A stretch of 64,000 nucleotides of DNA. Origin: Oreocharis arfaki. Its lineage: Eukaryota > Chordata > Aves > Passeriformes > Paramythiidae. Shown piece by piece: positions 38,144 to 49,735 of this stretch. The notes below the pieces were generated by a model, which made no database searches, was not told where the DNA came from, and worked only from the letters and a program-made list of their open reading frames with translations. The position numbers were made by a program, and so were the translations under genes. Numbering within the stretch: position 1 is the first letter of the stretch; each line of letters opens with the position of its first letter. The DNA lies in NCBI GenBank assembly GCA_013398015.1, contig VZRR01007600.1, forward strand, positions 496,001 to 560,000. The letters run 5' to 3'.

Positions 38144-39909
38144 CCTGGCAGAGGGACTCTGTAGGAAGCTCTAGTCAAATCTCCAAAACAAACACCAGGG
38201 TCAGGACACACTGGTGATGGAGATCGTAGGGCCAAGGGGCTGTCAGGAGTGAGGTGACCAGTGCATAGGGTGAATGTTTGCTGGTCCAAGGACTTTGTGT
38301 TGATGATAGTCAACACAATTGCCACAGGTCCCTCCATGGGGAAGTTTTGGATGTGAACAAGAGAGCTGATACCATTGTAGGTACAAGAGATCATTTGCAG
38401 TGCGTCCTAAACTTCTACATGGAAAAATACAGTTTAAGAACTTTTCTGAGGCTACTGTGATAAATCAGCCCATTCCTGTCTCCAAAAAAATAGCCACTAT
38501 TTTATAGAAACTTGAAAACTAAAGCTTCTATAACCATAGCAACAAATTCATCTTGATCTAGAGAACACTGCAAATTACTGCAATAGTAGGATAAGAAGTG
38601 TAGAGAAATATTTCATGTTGACTCTACTAGCACTTAAATAATTGCTGTACTTCACAAATTGTAAAGGCAAATAGCAAACCATGTAAAGATTTCTTAGTCT
38701 TACATCTATATTTCAGTTCTACTGTAATATGCTGTGTAATTTTTTCAACAAAAATGTTTTGGTCAATCACTTTATTATTTATTATTGCAAAGGAATGAAA
38801 AAAACTCAGCCCTGTTGTGTATGGTCCGGCAAGTAGCTGCAAATGGTTAAATTATACAGGCAAGACTGCTTAGTATAACCCTCACAGTCTAGTGGCCTTT
38901 TGCAGACAGCATTTCTATGCTAAAAGTTATGATTATAGCTCCTTCAGTCGAAAATTACTGGAATTACTGGTCCAGATAATAAAAAATTTACTTAAGAATT
39001 ATAGCCATTGACCACAGGAAGACTGGATTTTTGAACGGCAAGTCTAATGTAGTGAAAAAATAAAGAAAACTGTTTTTTCTAAGAGATTTTTAGATAGAAT
39101 TGTTCCACAACAGATGTTATCAAAAACCTCAGACCAGAGAGTTTTCATAGAGGTTCTGGAAGCCTGTAAAAGATGGCTCTCATATTTGAATTTGGCAATT
39201 TCTCAGTGGATTTACTGCTGTCTCCCTAAGAGTCAGCGTTCTGCTCTTCCTCTCCCTGTTGCATCCTTCCCCAGCCCCACACTGCCCCTTAGCAGTGCCA
39301 TGCTTAGGGGATTGTGTGCCCTGGCTGCCCATCTGCCCCTTTTTTAGCTGTTCCTTGTCTCCACGTTTGCCTGGTTGGCTGGAAGCTGTTTTGCGTTGCT
39401 CTGTCAGAAGAACACAGTTGTGCTTGCATGGGTGTCTTCTTGCTAATCACCAGTGTTTTGGAATTAGTTGCTTCTAAATAAGATGCCTATAGTGTGTGCA
39501 CCAGACCACCAGTGTGTGCTCTAGGCTCCTGGTGATGCTCAGGACCCCATCCAAGAGAGACTGTTTGATTTATATGGGACTGTTTGATGAGCACTGTCAT
39601 GGGAAACTCAGGATATTCTATGGTCATGAAAGAGACAGAAAGATGAGATTCAGAAAGTACAGGAATGCCTGGCCACATGTGGACTTTTATTGTGGCAATG
39701 CTGAATTTTGTGGTGAGAAGGGGGACAGATGTGTAATATGCATCTATGTGTTTTGTCCATACATTTATGGTATCTTAATACTGCTGCTGCTTCTCTGAGC
39801 TCTTCGCTTGGCTCTTTTCTCTCTCATCACCCAAATCTCCTGTTTTTCCTTCCCAAAATCTGAAAATACTACTGAATCTTGGTAGTGAGCATGTTTAAAT
39901 GTGCTTGTA

Positions 39910-40053
39910 TAAACAAAAACAAACAAACAAATAAAAAAACCCCCCCAACCAAACCAACAACCCTCCCCAAACCCCAAACAGAAACAAACAAACAAACAAA
40001 AAACCCCCAAAAAGCAAAAAACCAAATTCAGTCCCAACAAAAACAAATCAAAA
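39910..40053. repeat. A/C-rich low-complexity tract with (AAAC)n cores
   Basis: AAAC runs at about 39910-39931 and 39982-40000 alternate with C-runs (39940-39946, 39961-39963, 39965-39968, 39972-39975, about 40004-40008). The + strand has almost no G or T in this region. Frames across it give only Lys/Thr/Pro/Gln-rich or Gly/Phe/Trp-rich peptides and are artefacts. The - strand has clustered G-runs that could form a G-quadruplex, with one loop longer than usual. Confidence 0.9.
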
Positions 40054-43000
40054 TGAGTGCTTTAAGAAAAAGATATATCCTCGATGCACATTTTTTCACT
40101 TAGGAATCTAGGGAAAAGTTCCAGCTAAGACACTCTCAAGCACAGAAGAATGCTGATTCCTAAATCTGCAGTAAGATGAATCACACCTTACGAAAGGCTT
40201 ATTTTGCTTTATTGACTAGAAAGGGATCCAAAATCTTTCTCTGCAGACCTTAAAATGAGCCATGATACATAAGATTTTCTATTCTTCATTCTAAAGAGGT
40301 GAAATGAGTGCAGATGGTCCATTGACACTTGCATCTCTTGTCTGAAATGCAGAAGAGTGGGTCACCTCTGGTTTAGCAAATTAAGTTCTTTCATCATACA
40401 TCTTGCCAAATGGATTACTGAAACACTTAATGACCAACAGTAATAAAAGCTAACAGTAATAAAAACAGATTAAATACTCCATATTTCAGCACAACTTTTG
40501 CCTAGGAACAGAAAAAGAGTGTCAATCATTGAATATACAAAAATATTTTTAATAAGGATGGAACATTATCAGTTGGTAGCTGAAATGCATTTGAAATCCA
40601 GAACGAGCTGGATAGCAACACCAGTGGGAAACTACACACTTTAACACCTTAATTGCAACACACTTCCCACTAGTTATATATCTCAAATAACTGGTGCTTT
40701 ACGAGAGTTTGGACATCAAGAAGTGTCTGGCTGAAGTGTCTGAGATTCAAAAGTTACAAGCAATGGTATGGAAAGACATTGTTCACTGCTAGTGCCATGG
40801 TAGATAAAAAGTCTTCCCTCTGCTTGCAATTAGGAAAGGTTTTTTAATGCTGCGTGGCTTCATATAGAATTCACTAACTTATAAAAGTTGTTTCCATTTC
40901 CGCACAACAGCTTATAATCAATATTGATGATTATAATGAACAGTATCAATCATATTACGGTTGCTGTTTTATTTTAATCTTTAATAAAAAAGAGAACAAC
41001 AATGTAAATCCGCTGTAATGAGGAATGGAAAGGATTTTTGGCATGAATATTTAGGGAAAGAATGGGAGGGAATGCTCGTTTTGCTTTCTTAAGTAAAGAA
41101 CATGGTGGCATCTGGAAGAACATCAGTGTTATGCAGAGCAGATGATGCCTGTGCATATATTCAGAATGGAACTGTAGCAATCTCATCTGCCATGTGTAAG
41201 AGATTTTTAAAAACCTTTCAGGGGTCTGTAACATACAGTGCCATAGAGATGGGAGGCAGGGTTTACCTGCGAAATTAAGGTTTTGGCTTTTAACATTGTT
41301 TGTGGTTTAATACAGAAGTCTGATTCAATATTAGTATCTTCAGTGTTTCTACTAAAAAGATAGATCTGTGTCTCCATAGTCTGACATCTAACAATGTCTA
41401 GACAAATTTTTATGATCTGATTAACATTCTCTCCTATAACGGCTGAAATTTGACGTTTATACTGTATTGAATTTAAGCAAATTGTAGCCTGTCATAACTC
41501 AGCTGTATTTGCTTATTTGGTAGCTTCTTTGTAAGATAAACATAATAATTTTTTATTGCTTCTAATAAAACCTTTAAATTCCACTTTTTATGTTTCCAGG
41601 TGACTAGCTGTTTCTGTCTGGACTGAGGAGAGAAAAACGCCTCAGGGAATGATGAGGAAGTCTTGGAGCCTGAATAATTCTGGAGTCCTGAAGCAGGTGA
41701 AGGGAGGTCTGGGCTGGCTCAGGTATCTAGCATGGTGCAGCATGACCAGGAGGAAAAAAGACCATGGGACCAGCTCTTCCCAATGTATGGGTTAACAGGA
41801 TGGTAACTGGTGTGGTGCAGCTTGTAGGACTTGGGGACAAGGATGTGGAGGAGCAAGTAAATAATCCTTATCACTTCCTTGGAGCATCCATCAGCATTTC
41901 AGATTTCAATGTTCTGCTTGCCTCCCATCTGTCAGAGGTCAGTTGGGAGTTTGCTGGACAAAGAAGATGACAGAAGCAAAAATAGTTTGTTTCTTCCACT
42001 GGAACACAGCATGGGCTGCCTGAATTGTCTTTTACGTCATGCTTTTTTTTTGCTGGTTGTGGCAGCCCTGGAGGAGCGTACATGGTGGTGCAAGTTCTTG
42101 CCTCCATGGCCAAAACCCAAATTCAATGGAGCCAAGACAGTTTGTGCTAGCTCCAACAGATGAGACTGTCACAGCATCTTGCAGTGGGTGATTTCTTCTT
42201 GGCCATTCCCAGGAAACAGACGTCAGAGGGATTATCACTCCAGCCACACAACCACAGTCCAAGTCCTGAGTCTTGAGAATAATAACTAACCCATAGGACT
42301 TATCAGTGGTTTCTGAATGAGATTCATCATTTGACAGCCAGAGATGGACCCCTTAAACTGGTCCTCTGCGTTATTGTTCTGTGTGCTCTGAGATCAACAG
42401 CAATTCCTTTACTTGTTCACCAGGACCTGTCCCAGTCCCTCATCCCTGTCTTTTCTGGGCCTATAACCTATTATACTAGCAAAGGGATATTGCACACAAT
42501 TCATGAAAGTGCAGGTCAACAAAAGCTGCACTTCACCCAGAGCAAACATATTCCCTTCTCATCAAAACTAGTGAGGTGATGAATTCTCAGAGAGGACAGC
42601 CAACAGAGATATTTCCTTTCTGTTTCAGACCGCAATTCAGCAGTGTAACTCTTGCTATGTAATTGAGGTTGGACACAGCAGTAGCTGAGGTGAAAGACAT
42701 AGGCTCTGTCTGGATTCAATTCACTGGTGAAAGTCTTTTCAGAATATAACATGACTGGTTCTTTGTCTGTGTCCGCACTTGCCTTCTTGCAGATGCTGCT
42801 GCAAAACTGCGAACTGCCAAGTGATCCTCTTCCCTTGCATGATGGCACCCTGTTTGCATTTGTGACCCTGGGTATTTTCTTAGGGTTTTTTTTTCCAGTT
42901 CAGAGAGTCTGATTCTCAGGAGCCCATCTCTCTCCCAGTGGACTCCATTCTCATTTTCTTTCTATCCCTTGGTATTGTCCATGGACAGAGGCATTTCCCA

Positions 43001-45150
43001 GAGGCCCACAGAGTGTCTGTTCTTTGTTGCATGGCCATGTCTCTGCAGCCACAGAACACTGCTGCTCTTGGTCATGCCCTCAACGCACTCGCCACAACCT
43101 TGCCCATTTTGTAGACCTCTGCAGGGAGGTCCCCAATGTCCCTGAAGTAGTACAGTCAGTAGACTCTTAATCATCCAAACAAAACTTGCATAAGAGGTGC
43201 TCACCTTAGAATCTGAGTAGGCCCATTACTGCTAGATGTAGTTGGGGATGCAGGAGGCACTATTTGAGAAAGATGACCTCTGAGAAGGTGTTTGGCTAAT
43301 GTTTGGTGTTCTGATGGTTGAGGCAGGTAATTTGAAATCAAGTGAGGAGATGGTCAACTATGGTGAACACTAAAAGCAGGGAGTGTGTATGTAGCCTTAA
43401 AAATGAGAGTTTCTACTCTGTATTACAATGCTGAACTCAGAAATATCTTAGTAAAACTTTGTGCCCCAGTTCCAATACCAGCAGCTTTATGAGAAAGCTC
43501 CCGTCTCCCTTGAATCAAGTTAATATTTCTTGGATGATTTAAGGAGGTGTCAGTGCTCCAATGGTTGTGTGAACTTCTAATATTGTGAGACTTTTCTGCA
43601 ATGGCATCTGTTTTTAAACAGCATTTGTCATACATTTTACAGGAAAGCAGCATTCCACAGGTATCTGCCCCATTCAGACACACTTTGGTGTTGCAAGCTT
43701 TGGTAATTCCTGTGTTATATAGGTGATTTAGATGCAGTTTGTCAAGTTACTGGATTTGTCAAAAGAGAAAACATTTAAGAAGGCTGTTTGAGGATGCAGT
43801 TTTACAACTGATCTAACAATCTAAGGCTGCTCTTGCTACTGTAAGTGGGAGATCCTTGGCTAGAAGGGTTGGGGAGGGTGAAGCTGCCCCTTTTGATGGC
43901 AGGTCAAAGACAGTTTCATCATCTCTCTAAACTTAAATGTACAGATGAGAAGAGCAGACTTACCTTCTTCGGCCTGGTTTATCCCAGCATTCATAGTCAA
44001 AGCATGACGGGATTTCTTCAACATTGGGCTCTGCAGACATAAAAATAGTGTTCACAACTACTCTTTGTTATTTTTTTCTTCTGGGACTTCAGGTAGAATT
44101 TCATTTTATAATAGACATGATAGTAGTTGTAATATCTTGATAGTTTTCTGCCTTGGTCTGTGTCTCAAGGGTTATTGTCTGATCAAAATTCTGTATGATA
44201 CAAGCATTCTTTTATCTCTGCGTTATTTATCACACATGATGGACTTCCTGTTTAGTTAGGTTCACTAGTTACGCCACTCAATAGGCTTCAACCATTCTCT
44301 CTTTTCCCCTCTATGAGCAGCTTTTACTTCTTTCTTGTGCATAAAAAATCCTATGGTAGGTATTATGGCTATGTGATGAGAACAGACTGTGATCATATGG
44401 ACTTCATTGTATTTTATGTGCAAAATGTAGTCCTTTTTAAAATATAGTCCTTTTAAAAAAATATATTTATATTCTACTCCTCAGAATTTGGAATTCTGAT
44501 ACTATAACTGAATGGCAAAATAGTGCAGCCAAAACTTCCTGTTTGCAAATATCTATTTTTGGTTTAAAAAAGGCAAAAATACATAATACTTGTCTGTATT
44601 TCTTTCAGATGAAGGCTAACATGACTGCCTTTTTTTTTCAGCTTTCTTATAAAAGTTATTCTTGTAAATGCATATAGTGGGTTTGTATACTCCTCATTTT
44701 TCCCCAAATTCTTCTTGATTTCTCACTATTTTCCTGAAAAAAATGCCTAGAGCCACAGCTAAAGCAGAAGAGGAGAGACAAGTTATATATTAGCTATTAC
44801 AAAATACTTGATTTGAAGAGGAAAGTGTTCATATTTTAAAAGGCATGATTAAATTTCTTGTGATTCATTTTCAGCCTGGAGCTTTTTAACCAGTCTTGAT
44901 GAGTCATGATGAGAAGTCTGACTGAATGCCTTCAGTCTTCTTACAGGATAAAATAGCATCTCTAACAGATGTGATAGAGGTCATCTGGAGCCATCCTACT
45001 GTGCCACTGCAGAACACTTTCTGTGCTAAACAGAGACTAGTTTCATTGCATTGTCCCAAACCCAAGCTAAAGCCTTACTAAAAGAGAAAAACCCAATGGA
45101 AAATAAGTTCCATATTTTAATAAATTGTTAGGTTTGGGAAGAAGAATTAA

Positions 45151-45180
45151 CTTTCTTTCTTTCTTTCTTTCTTTTTTTTT
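45151..45180. repeat. (CTTT)n microsatellite
   Basis: Five perfect CTTT units plus a poly-T end, then AATGG. It is a common vertebrate tetranucleotide repeat and likely length-polymorphic. Confidence 0.95.
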
Positions 45181-46917
45181 AATGGAGCTTCTGCTAATCT
45201 CATTCCAAGCGCTTCAATAGAACAAGAATTAAGAGAACTTCTTGGCTCCAAGCTTATTATCAAGAAGGAGAATTTCAGGTATACGCAAAGGGACGATAAA
45301 TATGCCTAATATTCCCTTCTAGGTGAAGACCATTTTTGTACTAATTTAGTATTTTCCTGCTAATGAAGAACTAAGGGGTTTCTGCACATCTCATTTTTCA
45401 GCCTGTAAGTCTAATTACTCACGGCAACCCTAAGAAACGAACAAGCAATGAAGACAGGGAATGCCTGTGTTCTGTTCCCAGTCATGCCTTAATTTGGAGA
45501 TTGTAAGGTTGTTTATAACCTTGTAAAGGATATTCACAGAGGTGCACACAGTTAAACACCCAAGGTTATTTCCAAAGTCCCAAAGTTTTTTCCCCCCTAG
45601 ACTGTCACAGTTGTCTGGAAGACTTAAATGGTGGGTCATAATAAACTACTTAAACTTTGGGAACGTATGGCTGTTAGTTCTCTGTGGTGGTGACTGGAGA
45701 AGCAGCTCTTACCTGCATTGCCAATGGGTACAAATTGTTTGCAGACATTGGAGTGGACAGGGAAATCAGTATGAAAGTTATGAACCAGAAGGAATATCTT
45801 GTATATTCAGCCTGAAAGGCAGCCTAGATATGTGCAGGTTGAGTCTGTCCCACTCTGGGTACTGTTCTTAACTTCCAAAATATGGGTTTGTGCATTTTCT
45901 GATAGCCATCCTAGCTTAGAAACTTGCTGTTGTATGGAGGGGGTTCTACGACTATGCTGTCCAAATACGCCGAGATGTATGTTCCTGACACTATGCATTT
46001 TGCCTGAATCACAGACTGTTGTGATGATGAGCCATCTCTCTTTCCCATTCCTATGTGTCTTCCTTCTCTTGCATAAAAAATACATGCACAGTGTGCATGG
46101 TATGCCTATTTGTCTAACATACAATGTGAACTTTGTATTTTTCATCTTCTGTTGCTGTTCCGGTTTTGAGAGGTTCCTGCAGCAGCCACAGTTAACTTCT
46201 TCCAGAGAGCTTGGAGCATTTTCTTCTGGATCCTTCTCATTTTCTCTTCCTCAGTACATCCTGAATTCACCCTGAACCAGCCTCGAACAGTTGCTTTCAG
46301 CAAGGTGGGAAAGGGAAAATACCTTGTACTCACTCCACTCTTCTGTAATAGCACTGCCTTGCCCTTGTAGGACTCTTCCTCCTGGTGTAGCATCCCTCAC
46401 CCTGTGTCCCAGCATTCTCATCTCTCTATGAACCAGCCAACAGATTTTCAGGAGCATCCACCTTCAGCAGTCAGACCACAGTCATTATCAGTGTGACCTG
46501 CTCTGTCCTTGCAACATTGTTTTCCCAAAGTAGGCAGAGAAATGCATGGACAGGCAAAGAGGTTCACATTCCTTCATTGTCAGATAAGGCCAAAGAATGA
46601 CATGTACATGTCACTTGAACACTAAAGAAAATATTTGTACGTTTGGGTTTTTTTTAAGAACTTGACTTTTCTCTTTCAGGTTGGTTGGTTCCCTCCTGAA
46701 TAGTTGCCCTTTTATCATTAATATACTTAGTCTTGACAATCCTTTCTGATAACATATTGAAGTCTGAGAAACATAGGCTCTGGAGCAACCCACATGGACT
46801 AGCATTTATTTGGATGTCAGATCTGGAGGCAAATCACTGAGCCTGGAGCTGAACTTAAGTCAACACCACCTGGGTGAAGACACAGTGGCTGAATTACCTA
46901 AACGCTGGGGGATTAGT

Positions 46918-47223
46918 ATGGATGTTTTAGCTACTTTAAACTTGGTGAGGAAAAAGTACATGCTTGCCCTTGAAGGCAAAGTCATTCCAGAATACAAAAG
47001 CAGTATAATGTCAAAGCTAATGCAGGGAAATGTCAAACATAATACAGGGAATACTGGTGAAAGTCAAACTCCAGAAAGGGAAGAGCTCAGCCAACAGACA
47101 CTGCAATTCCAAGAATGGTTGAAGAAAGCATTGGAAATGTTTTTAAAGATGGACCATAGAACTGACTGCTTTTTTCTTGTGCCTTATTGGGGAGCGTGGT
47201 TTGATATAAATTACTTTTTATGA
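46918..47223 (+). other. Candidate small ORF, 101 codons, unknown
   Basis: An ATG in a strong Kozak-like context (A at -3, G at +4) opens a 101-codon frame that ends in TGA at 47221-47223. The same frame is open upstream without ATG back to a TAG at 46774-46776. The predicted peptide is balanced, with charged and hydrophobic residues, an acidic/Gln-rich middle and an aromatic C-terminus. I recognise no domain, signal peptide or transposon motif. No nearby promoter or polyadenylation signal stands out. Chance is still the most likely explanation; an old retroposed exon is possible. Confidence 0.12.
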
Positions 47224-48089
47224 TAACCATTTACTGACTCTCCAGAAGCTGTGGCATTCACCAATACATCTGTTGCAAAGTTGAACATTGCCACTGCATA
47301 CAGATAAAAGAGAAAAATAAATGGACAGGATAGTAAGAGTTTTGGGGCATTAGGCATCATTAAAAGTGAAAGGTGCATGTTGATTTTATGCTTAACACTC
47401 ACACATGTGCTGTGCTTGTCGTCTTGCCACAGAGGCCTCAAGGATATCTGATGTGGTTCTGCCTTGTTACAAGTAAGAGATACAGCTCTCTGAAAACTGA
47501 CTTGTGCATGAGGTACCAAATGTGCTGGGAAGGGGATGTGTTTACACTACTGTGGTCAGCTTTCTTTTCACACTGGGGAGCACTAATGCAGGGGAAGCTC
47601 AAAGCTCCATCCTTTACAGAGCTGTGCCATGCTGTATCCTGACCATCCCTGACCAGAACATGTGAATAGGAGTTCATGTGATACACCATGGCTCAAGAAT
47701 TCCCTTTAAAATTCCCTTCTTGTGCTGGACCTTGGTTTAAATTTATATCAGAACAGAAATGTAGGGGAATCCACGATTATAGGGGCAGGTGTGGGAGACA
47801 AAAATGGTTAATGGCTTCAACGTTGTTGAAATCATCGAAGGACTTTTGCCCACTGTAGCAAACCGCAAAGAAACAGGAGTTCATCTTTGACCACTGAAGC
47901 TCACCCCTCACCAAATATGCCTACTACCTGGAATTTGGACTGTGTCAGGAACTTAAGGGGATACTACTGTCCAGTCATCCCAGTTCCAGGGAGGAGAATG
48001 CCCTGTCTCCCAAGCAAGGTTTTAGTCTTATGAATGCTTCTAGAAAACTACTAGGTTAACAGTCAGGAACAGTCAAGAAGTATGTTAGA

Positions 48090-48360
48090 GGGGATTAGAA
48101 AGGAACATAGCAAAGCAGTTATGCCACTGTGTAAATTGATGGTCTGCTCTTATCTGAAATGCTGTGTTATGTTTCCTTTCTTCTGTTTCAGAATGGGTGG
48201 TACCAATGGAAAAGTTATAAAGGTAGACCACAAGGGTGATGAAAGTATGGAATATATTCTGTGCAAGGAATGCCCAGATTGACAGGAAAAGAACTATTGG
48301 GTGAGATGAGATACTATGGAAGTCTCTGGAATCATGACTAACACTGAAGAAACAGTCCTT
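48090..48360 (+). mobile_element. Ancient CR1/L3-like LINE fragment (reverse transcriptase 3' part)
   Basis: The block starting GGGATTAGAAAGGAACATAG, followed by CAGTTATGCCACTGTGTAAA and GAAATGCTGTGTTATGTTTC, resembles the conserved end of ORF2 in reptile-type CR1 elements, as found in turtles and crocodilians. It is followed by a degenerate GTATGGAA...GAAAAG region and AATCATGACTAACACTGAAG. Reading frames are broken by indels. It differs from the avian CR1 3' ends elsewhere in the window and is much more diverged, so it probably predates the bird radiation. The match comes from memory of the family; both edges are approximate. Confidence 0.55.
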
Positions 48361-49576
48361 CAGTGTCTGTTTAGTACAAAAATGAAGGGCATTGAGAGAA
48401 ACTAGTTGGTGTATGCTCAATATAAAACAGAGTACTTGGTCTGGTTCTTCCCACATACACACGTGGCAGACACGTGGCCACCTTAGAACTTCGAGGAATT
48501 CAAATAGCAACTGAACAAAACTCCCAGAAGAGCCTATAAGAGTCATTAAACACATTAATCCCCTCTGGGCCAGTAAAATCCTTATTCTTCAAACTGCTGG
48601 AGGGAAAATATTTGTAATGTACAATGATGCATGTTTTTCTCTTTGGGTGTTGGCAACTGGCAGCGATAGGGTGCAGGTTCAGAGAGCCCCTTGTTCTGAC
48701 CAAGGGGCCATCCTGACACAAGCTCTTTGCAAATGTGGGTGTGTTAAAAGACAACAGGGAGGACCTGGTCCACCAGGGTGCAGTACAAGCCACCAAAGTG
48801 GAAACTGTCCTCCTGGCTTGGAGAGATGGCTTCCTTGAGGAATCACCAGAGGCCTTTTGGACATCCAGTGTAGGAAAGATTAATTGGGAACGAAAATGGC
48901 AAGATAGATTCCATTTTTACATACATTAATACCATACAATAATTTCATTTTTCCATACACATTAAAAAATAAAAGTAAAATAAAGCAAGCTGCCACAAAA
49001 TATCTCATTTAACTAGATTCTTCATTCTCTTTGAGAGTATACAAAAGATACAAAAAGGACTTCCGTCAGGGCAGCACAATAGAAGCGTCCACTTCATAAG
49101 TGCTTGTGCAAAGGACAACGTGTTTGTGAATATCAGACCATTTTTCATTACAAGCGATGTGAAAAGGGCCTAGAGCATACATAAGAAAGCTCCCTCTTAT
49201 CCTGCACACACTCCCCAGATGAGCTACTTGCATTAAGGAAACAACAATATTGTGTTGTCTTTAATAACTGGGATTTTTGCAGTCAATGAAAGCAACTGGG
49301 GCAAAAATCACTAAGACAAATGGGCAGACCAAGGCAGAAGGACAAGCTATTTTAATCTATTTTCATAATACACGTTATAATCTGTTTGGGTGGTTACCTG
49401 GGACTCACAGGCTGTTGATCTGAATGAACTCCTGTTGTGCTTTCACACAAGAGAGTGGAAGTGGTATGTGTGTAACTTGACATGACATGTGAGCCTACTA
49501 CTTCTAAATGAACTGCATGTGTTGGTACTTACACAAATTAATCAGAAGTCCTTAGGCAGAAAGAGATAGCTGGAGA
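48361..49576. other. Unassigned stretch between two CR1 fragments
   Basis: No gene or repeat is recognised. Its first 200 bases could be further decayed LINE sequence continuing from the fragment on the left. The 48680-48870 part is GC-richer, with short overlapping frames on both strands. Confidence 0.45.
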
Positions 49577-49735
49577 TATCTGATCCAACTCACCTGGTCA
49601 GTCAGGGTCACCTAGAGTAAGTTGCCAGAGACTGTGTCCAGTCACAGCTTAAACCTCTTCAAGGATGACAGCTCCACAACCACTTTGGGTAACCTGTTCG
49701 GTCACACTTACGGCAAAAAGTGCTTTCTTTTGTTC
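49577..49735 (-). mobile_element. CR1 LINE fragment, internal 3' region
   Basis: The + strand contains the reverse-complement CR1 blocks CAGGGTCACCTAGAGTAAGTTGCC, GTGTCCAGTCACAGC, CTCCACAACCACTTTGGG and AACCTGTTCGGTCACAC, all clearly diverged from the avian CR1 pattern. The terminal 8-bp tail is not recognisable, so the 3' end is missing or eroded. The right edge is approximate. Confidence 0.82.

Larger units (their letters stand above)
24925..39909. other. Long unassigned AT-rich stretch
   Basis: About 15 kb with no recognisable gene or transposable element. GC-richer patches with overlapping short frames occur at 27400-27720, 29230-29430, 33200-33400 and 36540-36720. Other local structure includes a 20-bp tandem duplication at 32703-32742, a TGCATA/TATGCA cluster at 33611-33684 and a 16-bp palindrome at 38128-38143. 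Nothing supports a multi-exon gene model by eye. Confidence 0.5.
40054..48089. other. Long unassigned stretch
   Basis: About 8 kb with no named gene or element apart from a CTTT microsatellite. A small tandem duplication of AACAGTAATAAAA lies at 40436-40448 and 40452-40464. The 41640-42260 part is GC-richer and has several overlapping frames of 70-95 codons. A 101-codon ATG frame at 46918-47223 is listed separately. Confidence 0.5.

Noticed and set aside
39765..40103. Lys/Thr/Pro-rich and Gly/Phe/Trp-rich frames
   Set aside because: They translate the A/C-rich low-complexity tract and have no coding meaning.
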